Made by a program: the position numbers and the translations under genes. From NCBI RefSeq assembly GCF_963675165.1, contig NC_087385.1, positions 5,008,412-5,072,411 of the forward strand: 64,000 nucleotides of DNA, in the 5' to 3' direction. The notes beneath the pieces are model-generated. The model saw only the letters and a program-made list of their open reading frames with translations, searched no databases and was not told where the DNA came from. Below are positions 1-17,792 of this stretch, piece after piece. This stretch comes from Halichondria panicea (lineage: Eukaryota > Porifera > Demospongiae > Suberitida > Halichondriidae). Every line of letters begins with the position of its first letter. The stretch's first letter is position 1.

Positions 1-947
1 TCAACGCTTTTTGTTGATGTTGCAAAGATTCTGCAAAACACACTGTATGGCTGGCTACCTTACAGGGAATAAGTTTGTAAACCACCTTAGTTTACAATCA
101 TATTAATAACACAATGCGTGTGTAATCATGAACTAGTATAGAACAATATCTCGGTAGTAAGAGTGCATCATTGCGAAAGGTACTAAAATGGTAACCTAGC
201 AATGATTAAGGAAAGTGTGGAGTAAGCACAAAGGAGGGAGCATAGTGCTGCTCAGCTGCAGTAAATGCTCAGCTGCAGTAAATAGCCAGATGTTGTACAA
301 GTGTGCATGATCTTAGGGGGCCCTCCACTAATGTGGTAATAGTTGCTAAGCAATTATGTGCTTACACACGTCACAGTGCTCACACCATCCTTTCATGATA
401 ATATGATGATAACCAGAAGTACACCAATCCACCCTAATCCAGAAGCTAACAGCCATGATTTCACCTACCACGTAAGTAGGAAATCACATTCTACTATGAC
501 TGCCACTGTAATGGCTCTCTTAGACTAGTGCATGCTCACTTTGATATACAGAGGATTTCAGGTTGGTTGACTGTTAGTCACGACCACACTGTGTGTTTCT
601 TCCTACTAATGCAATAGTGGTACTTTTAATTAACTAACAGTCAACCAACTTGAAATCCTCTGCACTGTAAACTGCTGCAGAATGCACTGCACAAGTATGT
701 GTGTGCCGAGTACTTTACAGTGATGGCCATGTTTGCAATAATCACAGCAGCTAGCTGAACAAGCATGGTTTGGTGGTATACTGGAAGTATGGTTTGCTAG
801 CTGGTTAATTGTTTACAAAGCTAGCTCACCTTTTGTTCTGGAAGATGACACTTTGATAATAGCATCATGCACAGCTTGCTCTCCCTGCAAGAGGTCCTCC
901 GTTAAGTCTAGAGCTCTGCGCTTAAACATCTCACTTGCTGCAACAAT
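1..947 (-). CDS. Unrecognised gene, 3' partial (two exons seen)
   Basis: Two minus-strand exons are supported: 830-947 (acceptor CAG at 950-948, donor GTGAG at 829) and 1-30 (acceptor CAG at 33-31, running off the window). They join in phase. The first exon reads IVAASEMFKRRALDLTEDLL and continues QGEQAVHDAIIKVSSSRTK; the second continues ESLQHQQKAL. The peptide is charged, Leu/Gln/Glu-rich and heptad-like, so a helical or coiled-coil segment is likely. I do not recognise the family. A Met at the seventh codon of exon 830-947 could be the start if the upstream part of that exon is 5' UTR; otherwise another exon lies between 950 and 1400. The gene is divergent from the RCC1/BTB gene. The intron (31-829) holds a MITE at 548-663. 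Confidence 0.55.
548..663. repeat. MITE, family 1 (copy 1)
   Basis: Terminal inverted repeats of about 30 bp: the left end (cagaggatttcaggttggtt...) is matched by the reverse complement of the right end at about 632-662. The spacer of roughly 50 bp has no coding sense. The same termini occur at 20200-20287. It lies in the intron of the gene at 1-947. Confidence 0.8.
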
Positions 948-1413
948 CTGTATTTACTTTAATGGTTGGTTCCTGAATCCTGAGGTTAACAGTATATATG
1001 GCAAATTGATGATCTCTAACCACGTGTAGACTGGAGGCAACGCCTTCTTTTATCAAAAGGGGTGTGTCCGAAAACAAATTTCGCTAAGATAGAAATGTAA
1101 AGTGCAAATTTCGGAGGTGTGGCAGCATGCATGCCTGGGCTAGCTGGTCTGCTGGTACATGGTAAACATAGAAGCTCATGAGCTAGCTAGCTGTGAAGAG
1201 GAGACACTATAAACAATTGAATATTGGCTGCTCTACTGAATGTGCTCCCCAGGATCCACTCAAGATGCATGTGTGATTGTCAAGCTGGGCACATTTATAA
1301 CATTAATAAAACTTTGACCTGAGATAATTAAAAGTGGGTGAGTTTGGTGCACCTACTATATTTGTCGTCTGTTTTAGTCACTGTTGTGGGTTATGCATCC
1401 TTGTGGTTGATTC
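948..1413. other. Divergent intergenic region
   Basis: Spacer between the 1-947 gene (-) and the RCC1/BTB gene (+). It contains a CACGTG E-box at 1021-1026. A possible 5'-UTR splice acceptor (ttttag) lies near 1373-1378. An in-frame TGA at 1408-1410 sits just upstream of the first ATG of the RCC1/BTB gene. No other feature was recognised. Confidence 0.4.
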
Positions 1414-7973
<6,560 letters not shown>

Positions 7974-8192
7974 CTTTTTAACCCATGACTCAATAGGAAT
8001 TATCACGATATAAGATTGTGATTTTTTAAGCATTCAGTCAAGATTATGTACTTTCAATACTTATTTCAAACTATTTATTTCATTGTTTCAACCTGTTGAA
8101 CATAACTGTTAAAATTAACAAATTACATCATTTGCTTTCACTGATCGTGGAGCTATAGCTAGCTTTGTAGGGCATTATGTAACCACCTTGAT

Positions 8193-8271
8193 ACCATAGT
8201 GTAGTCTCATGAATCAGCTGCCCTTCCTATAGGGGAGGAAGGGCGGCTGATTCATGAGACTAACCATAGTG
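8193..8271. mobile_element. 61-bp hairpin MITE with 9-bp target duplication
   Basis: A near-perfect palindrome at 8202-8262 (tagtctcatgaatcagc at one end, its exact reverse complement at the other). It is flanked by identical 9-bp direct repeats accatagtg at 8193-8201 and 8263-8271. Confidence 0.8.
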
Positions 8272-8485
8272 TTGTGTACATATAAGTATGATGTTTGCAT
8301 AACTTCGATTCCATACCCACTTTCTAATAAACAAATTCACACTTTAGAAAAAAATAATGTTATTTTTACCAATTGAGCTGACATAATGAAATGGAAATGA
8401 TAGGGAAAACCCATGCTTGCTGTTAAGGTACATTCTAATGGAGTTAGTCCCCTCAGATTACAAAACCAGCAAAGCATTTTGTAAC

Positions 8486-8492
8486 TATAAAA
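8486..8492 (+). promoter_or_regulatory. TATA box for TNF-like gene 1
   Basis: tataaaa, 79 nt upstream of the ATG at 8571. Confidence 0.5.
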
Positions 8493-8570
8493 CTATGGCA
8501 GTCAGATAGGTTAGCTCAGAAAAATAAGACACCTAAAAAGAAGAAAGTTTCAAAGCACAAAATTACAAAC

Positions 8571-9776
8571 ATGAGTACATCACAAACGATCAGCGAAGAT
8601 CTTCATAAAGGCAAGCAACTTGCCGATGGAAAGAACCCCAACGGACACTTCTGCAGCAACAAACTGAAAATTTTCCTCGGTTCTGTTGTTGTGATAGCCG
8701 TTGTTGCTCTGTTTGCAGCAGTGTGTGCAGTTGCAGCTGTTCTTTCAGTTTCAAGAAGTAGTAGCACACCAGTTGCTGGAGATACAGTCGCAAACCTGGA
8801 GAAAAAAGCAGCAATGTTTAACGAGGTATGTGTTTATACACTTGTTTACATTTTGCATGCATGTGATATTGTGTCTCCTCATGCAGCTGGTCCGCAGTCG
8901 CAGATCTGAGCGAGGACGTGCCTCCATGCAGGGGAGGAGGATGAATAGCAACAACAGAGAGAACTCTTGCTACTCTCTAATGACCAATGATGTAAGCATA
9001 ATTATAATCTTCCACGTAGCTTAGGGACTGTAATCACATTACTATTGATCAAAATAATTGATTATGTTGCGGTGTTTCCATGTACAGTCTCATCCAGCTG
9101 CCCACATCACTGGACAGGGTGCAAAGTGGAATGTAAGGAACATTCCCTCTCCAAGCAATCCAGGTATATTCCGTTTAGTGTTAGTTATAGCATGTGACCG
9201 ACCATGCACAAAGATCTTATGACACCCACTGCCTAATATTTTTTCGTCACAGATCCATCTGTCTCAGCCGATGCATGGGGCTACCAGTCACACTGGATGT
9301 GCACAGAAGGAAGGGGAGCTTTTGTGGATGGTGGAATGTACTTTAATCAGACCGATAAAAAGCTTTACGTGCCGAAGTGTGGATACTACTATGTATCCAG
9401 CCAGATGTTTTTTGACTACATACAAACTGCCCAGCATCAGTTTGTACTGCACCAACTCACAGTAGAGAGAAACTGCGGCGAGGAGGAAGACACACTGCAG
9501 CTAGAGTCTATATCCTCTCTTGGTGAAACGAATAAGATGTCGAAAACTTCAACTTTCTTAGGAGATATTGTGCAAATTTGTGCAGGAGGAAAGATCTCGA
9601 TGAATGTTCCAGTCAAAGAAGACAGATCTCCATGTTGCCCAGGTGGTATGGACACCATAACTTACTTCTCAGCATATCTAATGAAAGAAATGAAATGTGA
9701 ATGGAGCAAAGCTCGAATGCTCTCCAATCCTCCGACACAGCAAGACTATGATCGTTATTACAATACTAATCAATGA
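8571..9776 (+). CDS. TNF-superfamily-like ligand 1, type II membrane protein
   Basis: Four exons in phase, 319 aa: 8571-8825, 8887-8991, 9088-9163, 9253-9776. There is a short cytosolic N-terminus, then a membrane anchor at ~residues 34-60 (FLGSVVVIAVVALFAAVCAV...). The stalk carries a furin-like site RSRR at residues 88-91. The TNF homology domain starts at PAAHITG (123-129), continues with AFVDGGMYF and the family signature LYVPKCGYYYVSSQMFF, and ends with TYFSAYLM, as TNF ligands do. A paired Cys (SPCCPGG) is shared with ligand 2. In the family such proteins form trimers and bind cysteine-rich receptors; shedding at RSRR is inferred. A polar tail of about 25 residues follows the domain. 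C1q-type folds are the main alternative, but the signature fits TNF better. Confidence 0.85.
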
Positions 9777-11074
9777 ACATAGTAGTTTTCAAACCCCCTC
9801 TTCTATATATTCATAATCATTTTTTTAACTATTCATGTAATTATTGATGTAAGTATGTATGCAATAATTTAATTTATGTATAATTATTCTAATGTACAAG
9901 TACCATCACATGCTAATTTCACATAACGTTGTATCTGAACAAGCTCAAGAGCCAGTGCGCATGCTGTGTTGCAAAGACATAAATTAAGAAAGTGAATGTA
10001 TTTGTTGACTTTGGGAATTAAGGGTCGAATGCAAATAAATAGGGAATAAGCAATTTTTTATACATATCAACATGTACACTCACTGCGTTTAGTTAATGTA
10101 ACATTAGGGGGGAAATCTATTAACCATGTTGACTACAAACTTTTATTTACTCATAACTTGGGAGGCTTTCAGTATAGTGCTCTCACTACTACCAGAACGA
10201 GAAATGATTGCACTTCAAAGTGCTATTACTCTTAGCGTAGCCTCGTTCCAAGCATTATGCATTGTGATATTAGTTTCCCCCTTTCTTTGGGGGCCTGCAT
10301 GGAATTGAGGCTAGTCTATACCAAATGGAACTTATGAATAATTATATAGCTGATACATGTATATATCTATTAAGACGACAATTGCAACCTAACTATCAGT
10401 CGGAAATTACACAGTCATACTTCCCTACATACTATCAGAACTGATATGCAATTTCCCAAATTTGCTGCAAGCTGTAAACAGTTTAAGTGAAACAGTGGGT
10501 TGAATCAAAGGCACAAACAACTAACCGATAATAATGAGTAAGCATTCTAATCCTATATTTGAAAGTGGAAGTTACGTGTAGGTACTGAATGCATTGGGAA
10601 TGGTGGATAGTGGAAATGGGACGGCAATTGCTATAAAATATACTGATAGAAATTATGGGGAAAACTAATAATCGATACTGTTAGCAAAACAAACCTTATC
10701 ATTAGTTATTTGGTATTTTATAGGAAGTAAAAGCGTGATAATTAACATACATGTTTATACGTTGGACACCACCAGAGATGTATGTGTGTGCATTCTTTCA
10801 GGAACACTGAAAGCACACTATCTGGTAGTAACCATTTGACCACAAACTAAACCCCACACTCTCCCTGTACACAAACACCGCTCTTCTCTGTAATTCCTGA
10901 CAGCTGAATGCATTAACTACTACTCCCAAAGCCTCCCACATCCAGAGCGAGTAGGGCAATGACTATAAAAGAGAGAAAACAATTGAGAAGAGTCAGACCA
11001 GCAGCTGCTCTACAAAAAACAAGTCTTACCAAGTCAACAAATCTCTTCAAGCTCATCACACCGATCAAGGAATC
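9777..11074. other. Intergenic region between TNF-like genes 1 and 2
   Basis: AT-rich, no ORF supported. It holds a short inverted-repeat element at 10238-10313 (tagcctcgttcca ... tggaattgaggcta) and the TATA box of the next gene. Confidence 0.5.
10964..10970 (+). promoter_or_regulatory. TATA box for TNF-like gene 2
   Basis: tataaaa, about 105 nt upstream of the ATG at 11075; the mRNA start would fall near 10995. Confidence 0.55.
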
Positions 11075-12118
11075 ATGACCTGCTCTCCGAAGCTAATACT
11101 ACTGGTTGCTCTCTTCGTAGCTGTTGCTACAGCTGCACCTTCCGTGAAGGATGATTCTGCAAAGGAGCTCAAGCAAAAATTACCGGTGAGATAAAACCTC
11201 ACAATGGCTCAAAATGCATGTGTTAGGAATGTGCACGAGAGTGCATGCATGCTGACTCAGGTCAAATAGTAATTTAGGATGGTTTCCTTTTTTCACAGGT
11301 GACGGAAGATGAAGTTGTTATTGTACAAAGAAGGACGCCAAATTACGGCAGATCCAGAGGGCATGCCACACCTTGTAACTCAACGAAAACAAACAATGTG
11401 AGTACAGGAATGCTATATAAACGCTTCAGGGGATGCCCTAGGCATTGTTTTGCTGCATTTTATGATGGAAATTACCCAAAAAATATTCCTAACATGCAGT
11501 CTTTCCCTGCTGCTCACATAATTGGATTCTCTGAGCTATGGAGTACTCAGGACCCATCAAGTAAGTCGATACGTCGATATGGCACTGAATATAGTAACTC
11601 TATAATTTTGATGTTAGTCACCAACAATATATATACGCTGCAATTTAGATGTTAGTCAACTACATTTTTAATTTTGCAATTCCTTTGCAGACGAAGCATA
11701 CCGTAACACCCACTGGCGTTGTGATCGAGAGAGTGCATTCGTTGATGGAGGGATGATTTTCAGGCAAGACAACAAGAAATTATACGTCCCAGAATGTGGC
11801 TACTACTACGTTTCCAGCCAAGTACAATTTGGACAATACACTGCAGGGAAACCATCGATATATGCTCAACATCAGCTTTTCGTTGAGACTAATTGCCCCC
11901 ATGGGAGCAGAGAGATTCGCACCAATGCCTATGCCACCACTGATACAACCGAGTGGGTCGCAACCACCTTCACAGGGAGGCTGTTCAAAATCTGCGCAGG
12001 GGGTACCATTTATGTTAAGATTCCAACAGGATCAAATCGAGCATGCTGCCCATACGGTAAACGAGACGGAACATTCTTCTCAGCACATCTTGTTCGAGCA
12101 CTTAACTGCAATCAGTAG
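11075..12118 (+). CDS. TNF-superfamily-like ligand 2, secreted form
   Basis: Four exons in phase, 232 aa: 11075-11185, 11299-11397, 11500-11560, 11691-12118. The N-terminus MTCSPKLILLVALFVAVATA followed by APS reads as a cleavable signal peptide, unlike the internal anchors of its two neighbours. The TNF homology domain begins SFPAAHIIG (residues 71-79). It contains AFVDGGMIF and the signature LYVPECGYYYVSSQVQF, keeps the paired Cys (RACCPYG), and ends GTFFSAHLVRALNCNQ. Intron positions and phases match ligand 1: phase 0, 0, then 1. It has no clear furin site, which fits a ligand that does not need shedding. A read-through ORF exists across intron 2, but splicing at 11397/11500 restores the domain start seen in the paralogues. 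Confidence 0.85.
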
Positions 12119-12334
12119 CATTACCTCACTATAGTTTCATGTAACTGTGTTGTGTTTGTACAGTAGCTACAGTCTGTTAATTATATCTATGTTTGTATAA
12201 TTGTATTGCTTGCAAAAAAATATTTGAAGTTGACTTTTAATTTGCATAATTGACACAAAAAGTGCAGATAATTATCACTATTACAAGACATTTCAGTACA
12301 AGACAATAATATAAAAGTGTGCATAGAGTTTAGT

Positions 12335-13499
12335 TTATTGATCGTGACTATGGTCTGGGTTGTCCATAGTTGTCTTTGGGGGCCAGTGGCAGGAAGTCTC
12401 GGTAACAAGAACAGCTGTCAGAAACGTGGCATGGTCGTCTCCTCTCGGAAACAGATCATTGTTATGAGTCTCAGGAATCTCCACCCACACCGTACCACCT
12501 CGGCAGAGCTTAACAATGTCACTAGCAAAGGTAGTGGTGGCATTTCCAGAGTGAACAGTTGCTAGGCCCATTACCAAGAGAGCATTGTCTTCTGTCCAGT
12601 CTTGACAGTTTCGCATGAACTTGAGAAGGTGCTTGACATTAGCATAACTATTAACCCTAGTAGAAACGTACTCGAACAAAATCTGACTGGATATATGATA
12701 GTACCCGCACTTTGGAACGTGCAGTTTTTTCTCTAAATGATCAAAACTCATCCCTCCATCGACAAACGCATGAACAAGGTGGTTTGGCTTATGAGGGTCT
12801 ATGTCTGAACATGTCCACTTCTGTTTGTATCCAGGTATCATGGAAGCTGTGGATGAAAAAAGATGTGTATAATACAATATATTAAGCCACTTAAAAATAT
12901 TAAGTACTTACATCCATCGGGCTTGTCAAAACGACCACGACCTTTGATATGTGCAGCAGGAATAGTCTAAAAATGGGAAGAAGAAGATCATTAGTATACT
13001 GGCATTTTGCATTCCAGAAATGTTTCCTTACATCATTTTCGTAGCTGTAACAGTTGACCTCATTAGTGGAGTGACTGCTTGAACCTTTAGAACAAAGAAA
13101 ACACATTACACTGGGTAGTATACACGTACACAGTGTTAGCCACTTACTTGTGCCTCCTCTAGTCAATGGTACGGCTCTCTGGTGACGGCTACGCTTGTTA
13201 ACCTGAGAGCAAAGGACAATAAAATTCACTCAAACAATTTGGTTATGAATCTACTTAACGCAATGAGCTTAACCACATGACAGAGCAAATTTTACCTTAG
13301 GCTCAGATGCAGCAAAGGAGTTATCTTGTGATTCAAACTCCACCGATCTCTTGTGATTGACTATGGCGTTGTCCTCTGCTACTGAACTGGAGACAGGGTG
13401 GCTTAGAGATACGAAGCAAATTATGGCTACAGCTGCAGCGACAGTTGCCACAACACCCACACATAGCTTGCTTTTCATTGAGAATTTTCTTCCACTCAT
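12335..13499 (-). CDS. TNF-superfamily-like ligand 3, type II membrane protein
   Basis: Five coding exons on the minus strand, in phase, 292 aa: 13296-13499, 13148-13202, 13032-13084, 12912-12966, 12335-12846. ATG at 13499-13497 follows a splice acceptor (gtacag at 13508-13503), so a 5'-UTR intron is likely. The membrane anchor is at ~residues 13-31 (CVGVVATVAAAVAIICFVSL). The stalk is basic (NKRSRHQR; minimal RxxR furin sites). The TNF domain starts IPAAHIKG (106-113), contains AFVDGGMSF and the signature LHVPKCGYYHISSQILF, and ends ATFLTAVLV. It lacks the paired Cys of ligands 1 and 2 at that position. The gene converges with ligand 2, with only 216 bp between stop codons. Confidence 0.83.
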
Positions 13500-15560
13500 T
13501 TTCTGTACATTGGAAAATAATGAGATAATACTACAGAGGATTTGAACACATTTTTGGGGCCTTGCATGCAACGGGTAAGAAAGAAGTTTGCAAGGAAGTC
13601 ACAATGACATACAATCTGCAGCAGGTGATCTAATCCAACTACTATGAATACACTCTATATATTGATCTCATCAGATTCGATTTTAAGCTGCACTGCATTG
13701 AGATATGCAAGCAGGAGTTGAATAGCTGTGCAGTACATACCTATTTTGATAGTTGTTGCTAGAAGAACTGGATCAGATAATCTCAAAGTGGTGAGTCCTG
13801 TAGTATTTTCAAGAAGTGCATGTAAACAGTAAACACATCATAGAAAGATCAAGTGTTCTTAGTAGTAGTACTACACCGCATGCAGATAGGTGTAGCCATG
13901 GAGATACTCAACCCAACACTGGGCTAATTGGACGAAAAATTCAGCAGAAGCAACCTCAATTCAAAATAGAAAATACTCCAAAACAAACCTTGTAGTATTG
14001 GTTGGTTTGGTGTAGAGATGAGTTTCTTCTCTTTGAAAATTTTCCTTCTCCTGATGGAACCTCCTTGCAGCTGGAACTGAACTGAAGCATTTGCAGGCCT
14101 CTTTAAATAGTCGTCCTGCACTCCTGCTCCCATACTTTGCTAATGAGGCGACACACTGCACGGCATTTCCACAATGTGTTGAAAGTACACTCGGAGATAA
14201 TGACTCTGAATAGCATCTCATATGAATTAATAAAACAGTGACGTTTTAGGCTTAATTGAAGTGGGCGTTTCCAGCATTTCTAGGAACCATACTGGAATAC
14301 CAGGAAGCGAGCTGGAGGTAGTCACATGATAAGTTTGCTGATAAACAACACCTCAGGGAGAAAAACTAACACAGGTGGTGTTCATGATTCATGTTTCAGC
14401 AATTGATGATGACGCCACTAATTACAGCTCAATAGGGATGAAAGAGTCTGACACTGATTCATAAACATATCGTATGGGATTGGGGTGTGACATAATCACA
14501 TTCACCACGAGCTACATTAGTCATTGCATTGCCCAAGGCTATGAAATCAAACCACAATTATGATAATTCTAGAGGTAAATGTGGTAAGCATCAGTTTCAG
14601 CTTGCAGAAAATTTTTCTTAATCATACATGTACACTGTACAACAAGATGCTCTGGAGAGCACTCACCCAGTGCACGTTGGTGTAATTAGCAAGTGTATTG
14701 CTGGCACATGACAGACCACTTGTTTTCTTTTCCTCGCAACCTGGAATTGAGGTGAACTCGTCTATATAATAGGAATAATTTAAAGGAATAATCGCTCGTG
14801 ACCCTAGAAATCCACGACATCCGATCGAGGATCGCCTACAAGTTTCAGGTATTATTTTTCAGCCCCTGTTTTGTTTTATCAGCAGCTAAAGCAGTCTATG
14901 AAAGAGTCTAGTTCGCTCAAACAGCTCCTTTTTTGTCCACCAACACAACAAACCGACCGACACACTAATCACTCTTACCCCTGCAGAAGCAAATAGTGAC
15001 CATTCTATGCATGGACTAATCAGTGTGATCTCCCAGACTTTGACAGTCAGCACGTGGAAGCCATGCACATGCAGTTTTAAAAACACATGTACGCCCCCTT
15101 TTTAAAAAACATCGAGTACACAGTAAGTAGAAGCCATGCAGCATGCAGTTTCATAAGCAATTACAGCACAAACACGCGATAACATCTAATCTTCAGTTTT
15201 ATAGCCTGTGAACCAAATACCACCATGAGGCAGAACCTCGGCAAACGCCTCCCGCAAAGCTGGAGTACAAGTATTATTTGATCTTTGATACCAGAAAAAC
15301 AGGTGCTCCTTGTAAATGAGAACCATAGCAGTGCTTTCTATGCCAACTATAATTACTATTTGTAACCGAAGGTTGCCAATATCAGTAAGATTGCCTCAAA
15401 CCACGATAAAAGCACAGCAGATAACATAGTCCAACAACACATTGTATAGCATGTGTGTACGTGCAATTAAGGCATAATCTAAATAATAATTTCAAAGGCT
15501 ACTGATTTTACTAAACAGCCTTCACAATAAAAAAAAAAGTTCAACTAGTCCAGAGAAACA

Positions 15561-15662
15561 GGGAAGAAGTGTATGGTCGAAATCAAGGTTATTATAATTT
15601 TTTTGCCTCAGGCCAGGGAAGAAGTGTATGGTCAAAATTAAATTTCTTTGCCTCAGGCCATT
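15561..15662. repeat. Two-copy tandem repeat
   Basis: The block gggaagaagtgtatggtc...tttgcctcaggcca occurs twice in tandem, with small internal length differences. Confidence 0.75.
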
Positions 15663-16067
15663 AATGTGCTAATAGGATTCAGACACACACATGATCACGT
15701 ACATAGTTCAAATCTCTGTGGGAGGTAGGGAAGAAAATATCCAATCTATTCATCAACGAAATACATATACACATGCACATGCACAGCCAACGAGACCATA
15801 GTACACATTTTATATGGGGTCACATGAGACGAAACACAGAGGGGTGTTGGAGGGCCACCTGGTTTCTTGGTAATCGGAATTCATCTCTGATCAATTATTG
15901 GAATGCAGCAGTAAGTTCAATAGAGTTAGAACAAGGAAAGAGTTGTTTATTATTGAGATTTCTTGGTAAATATATTCATGCCCGTACCTACAGGAGAACA
16001 GCTGTGCGTGTATGAGCAATATTACACAACATAACAAAGCCCACATATGGGCACCTCTGAATATAGG

Positions 16068-16340
16068 AGCTCATTTTTACGCTTAAGTCATTATCACACT
16101 TAAGGTACAGACCAGTAGCACACAATTAGCTCATTTTTACGCTTGAGGTACAGACCAGTAGCACACAATCAACTCATTTCACGCTTAAGGTACAGACCAG
16201 TAGCACACAATCAACTAGGGGACGACAGACAGGTCACAACACAAAGCTATACCTAACGGTATATGTACAGTACCAATCAACTAGGGGACGACAGACAGGT
16301 CACAACACACAGCTATACCTAACGGCATATGTACAGTACC
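16068..16340. repeat. Compound tandem repeat
   Basis: Three ~45-62 bp units sharing aaggtacagaccagtagcac (about 16068-16213) run straight into two 66-bp units starting aatcaactaggggacgacag and ending gtacagtacc (about 16208-16340). No coding sense. Confidence 0.8.
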
Positions 16341-17792
16341 TATAATTGTATACTGCCATGGCTTTATAATTATGTTAATTACGCAATACATTAATTATTT
16401 GTCTTAAACAATTGTATGCAAAAGCTGATCAATAACCACTAGTGACAAGTACAGACTCAGTCTAATGTATACACTTATTAGTTTCAGGACAGCTGAAAGA
16501 TTCTGTGGGCTTAGATTTTATGATTTGTTTATCAAATTCATCATTTCTTTGATGTGGCCACTGCATCTGCACTATCCACCCCATTCAGCTAAAAAGGAGA
16601 TTCATAAAGAGGCTGCCCCTCACATACTTAACTAGTCACTGGTTACTATGACAATCATTAACCAGCTGAGCAGAGGGCGTATGTCATAGAAAATTACATC
16701 ACTATGACAGGCACACTATTGATTGAATTCACACAAAAGGGTTGTTCCATTGTCTTGTGAATACTGCAAGCAACACCTGTCAGACCATGACAGCTACTAC
16801 AGTCGATCTCCTATAACTAGTCTCCTAACACTATTACTCAACAAACAAGAACTGAGCACTTACCACACATAAATATTTTCATCTTCTCCACCACTTGTAG
16901 TCTAGCTGTGTGTATGCTGCATTGTCCAATAGTCCCACCTTACAGAGTGCTTGATATCAGGTTAAAACCTACAAAGAAATTGCAGGTACCGAAAAAAATC
17001 TTTGAGAAGCGAACGTACGATTACAATGATAAACTATTATCTTACAATTTATAGTCTCTCTATCGAGACCCACAGAGAGCACATAGGTACTTTTATTTAT
17101 TGTATACCAGGAAAGGTCTCTCTGAAGATGAAACTACTACAGTCATCAGATAGTACCTAGGACATCCATGGTAACCCTCTTCCATGCCAGCCAAAGGACA
17201 ACAGATGAACACAGCTCAGCTCTCCCCTAGCCTTCTCCATCTTCCTCTTCACTCACTGCTAAAGCTAAAAAATGTCTCCTGTGGGGTCTAATGTTGCATT
17301 TATAGGGCCTAGGGAGTGGATGGTAGGGATTACCCAGGTGGTTTCCCTTCTTACAACCTGCTGTACCAGCATTATTTCATTAGGGACTGTTTTACAGAGC
17401 TCATTCATTGACCAGCTATGGAGGTGAATATGGGATATGCAGGGGAGATAATTGCCATTGCTATATGGTAGTATTTGGCATTGTTTTATTACTGATGAAA
17501 ATCCCCTAATGCCTGACACACATGACGATTCGTTACATGTAGATTGGTGCAAAGGGTGCAAATCGGGCAAAACTAAATTCACGAAAGTAATGCTTGGATT
17601 CATGAAGTATAATGGAAGAATGCTAATCAAAATTAATGAATACATAAAATACGTACGTAAGAGAGTACACATAGAAATTACATTAATAAATTAGAGCACA
17701 TCCTAACACATAAATGTTTATGAAGAGTTCATCATTAACATATTGACAAACTTGAATGTAGAACACAGAGTCTGAATCAGATCAAAAAGGTT

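Larger units (their letters stand above)
7974..8570. other. Intergenic region
   Basis: 3' UTR/terminator of the RCC1/BTB gene and promoter of the first TNF-like gene. It contains the hairpin MITE at 8202-8262. No gene seen. Confidence 0.5.
13500..17792. other. Long intergenic region, no supported gene
   Basis: 5' UTR and promoter of TNF-like gene 3, then about 4 kb with no convincing exon on either strand. Contents seen: a two-copy tandem repeat at about 15561-15662 and tandem repeats at 16068-16340. Medium ORFs at 17265-17672 (-) and 17452-17694 (+) overlap antisense, and neither shows a recognisable domain. Confidence 0.45.

Noticed and set aside
11299-11655. Unspliced 118-codon ORF in TNF-like gene 2
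   Set aside because: It reads through an intron; the paralogues show the domain joins at the acceptor before 11500.
17265-17694. Overlapping antisense ORFs of 135 and 80 codons
   Set aside because: No recognisable domain, no splice support, and each masks the other; likely chance or a decayed element.
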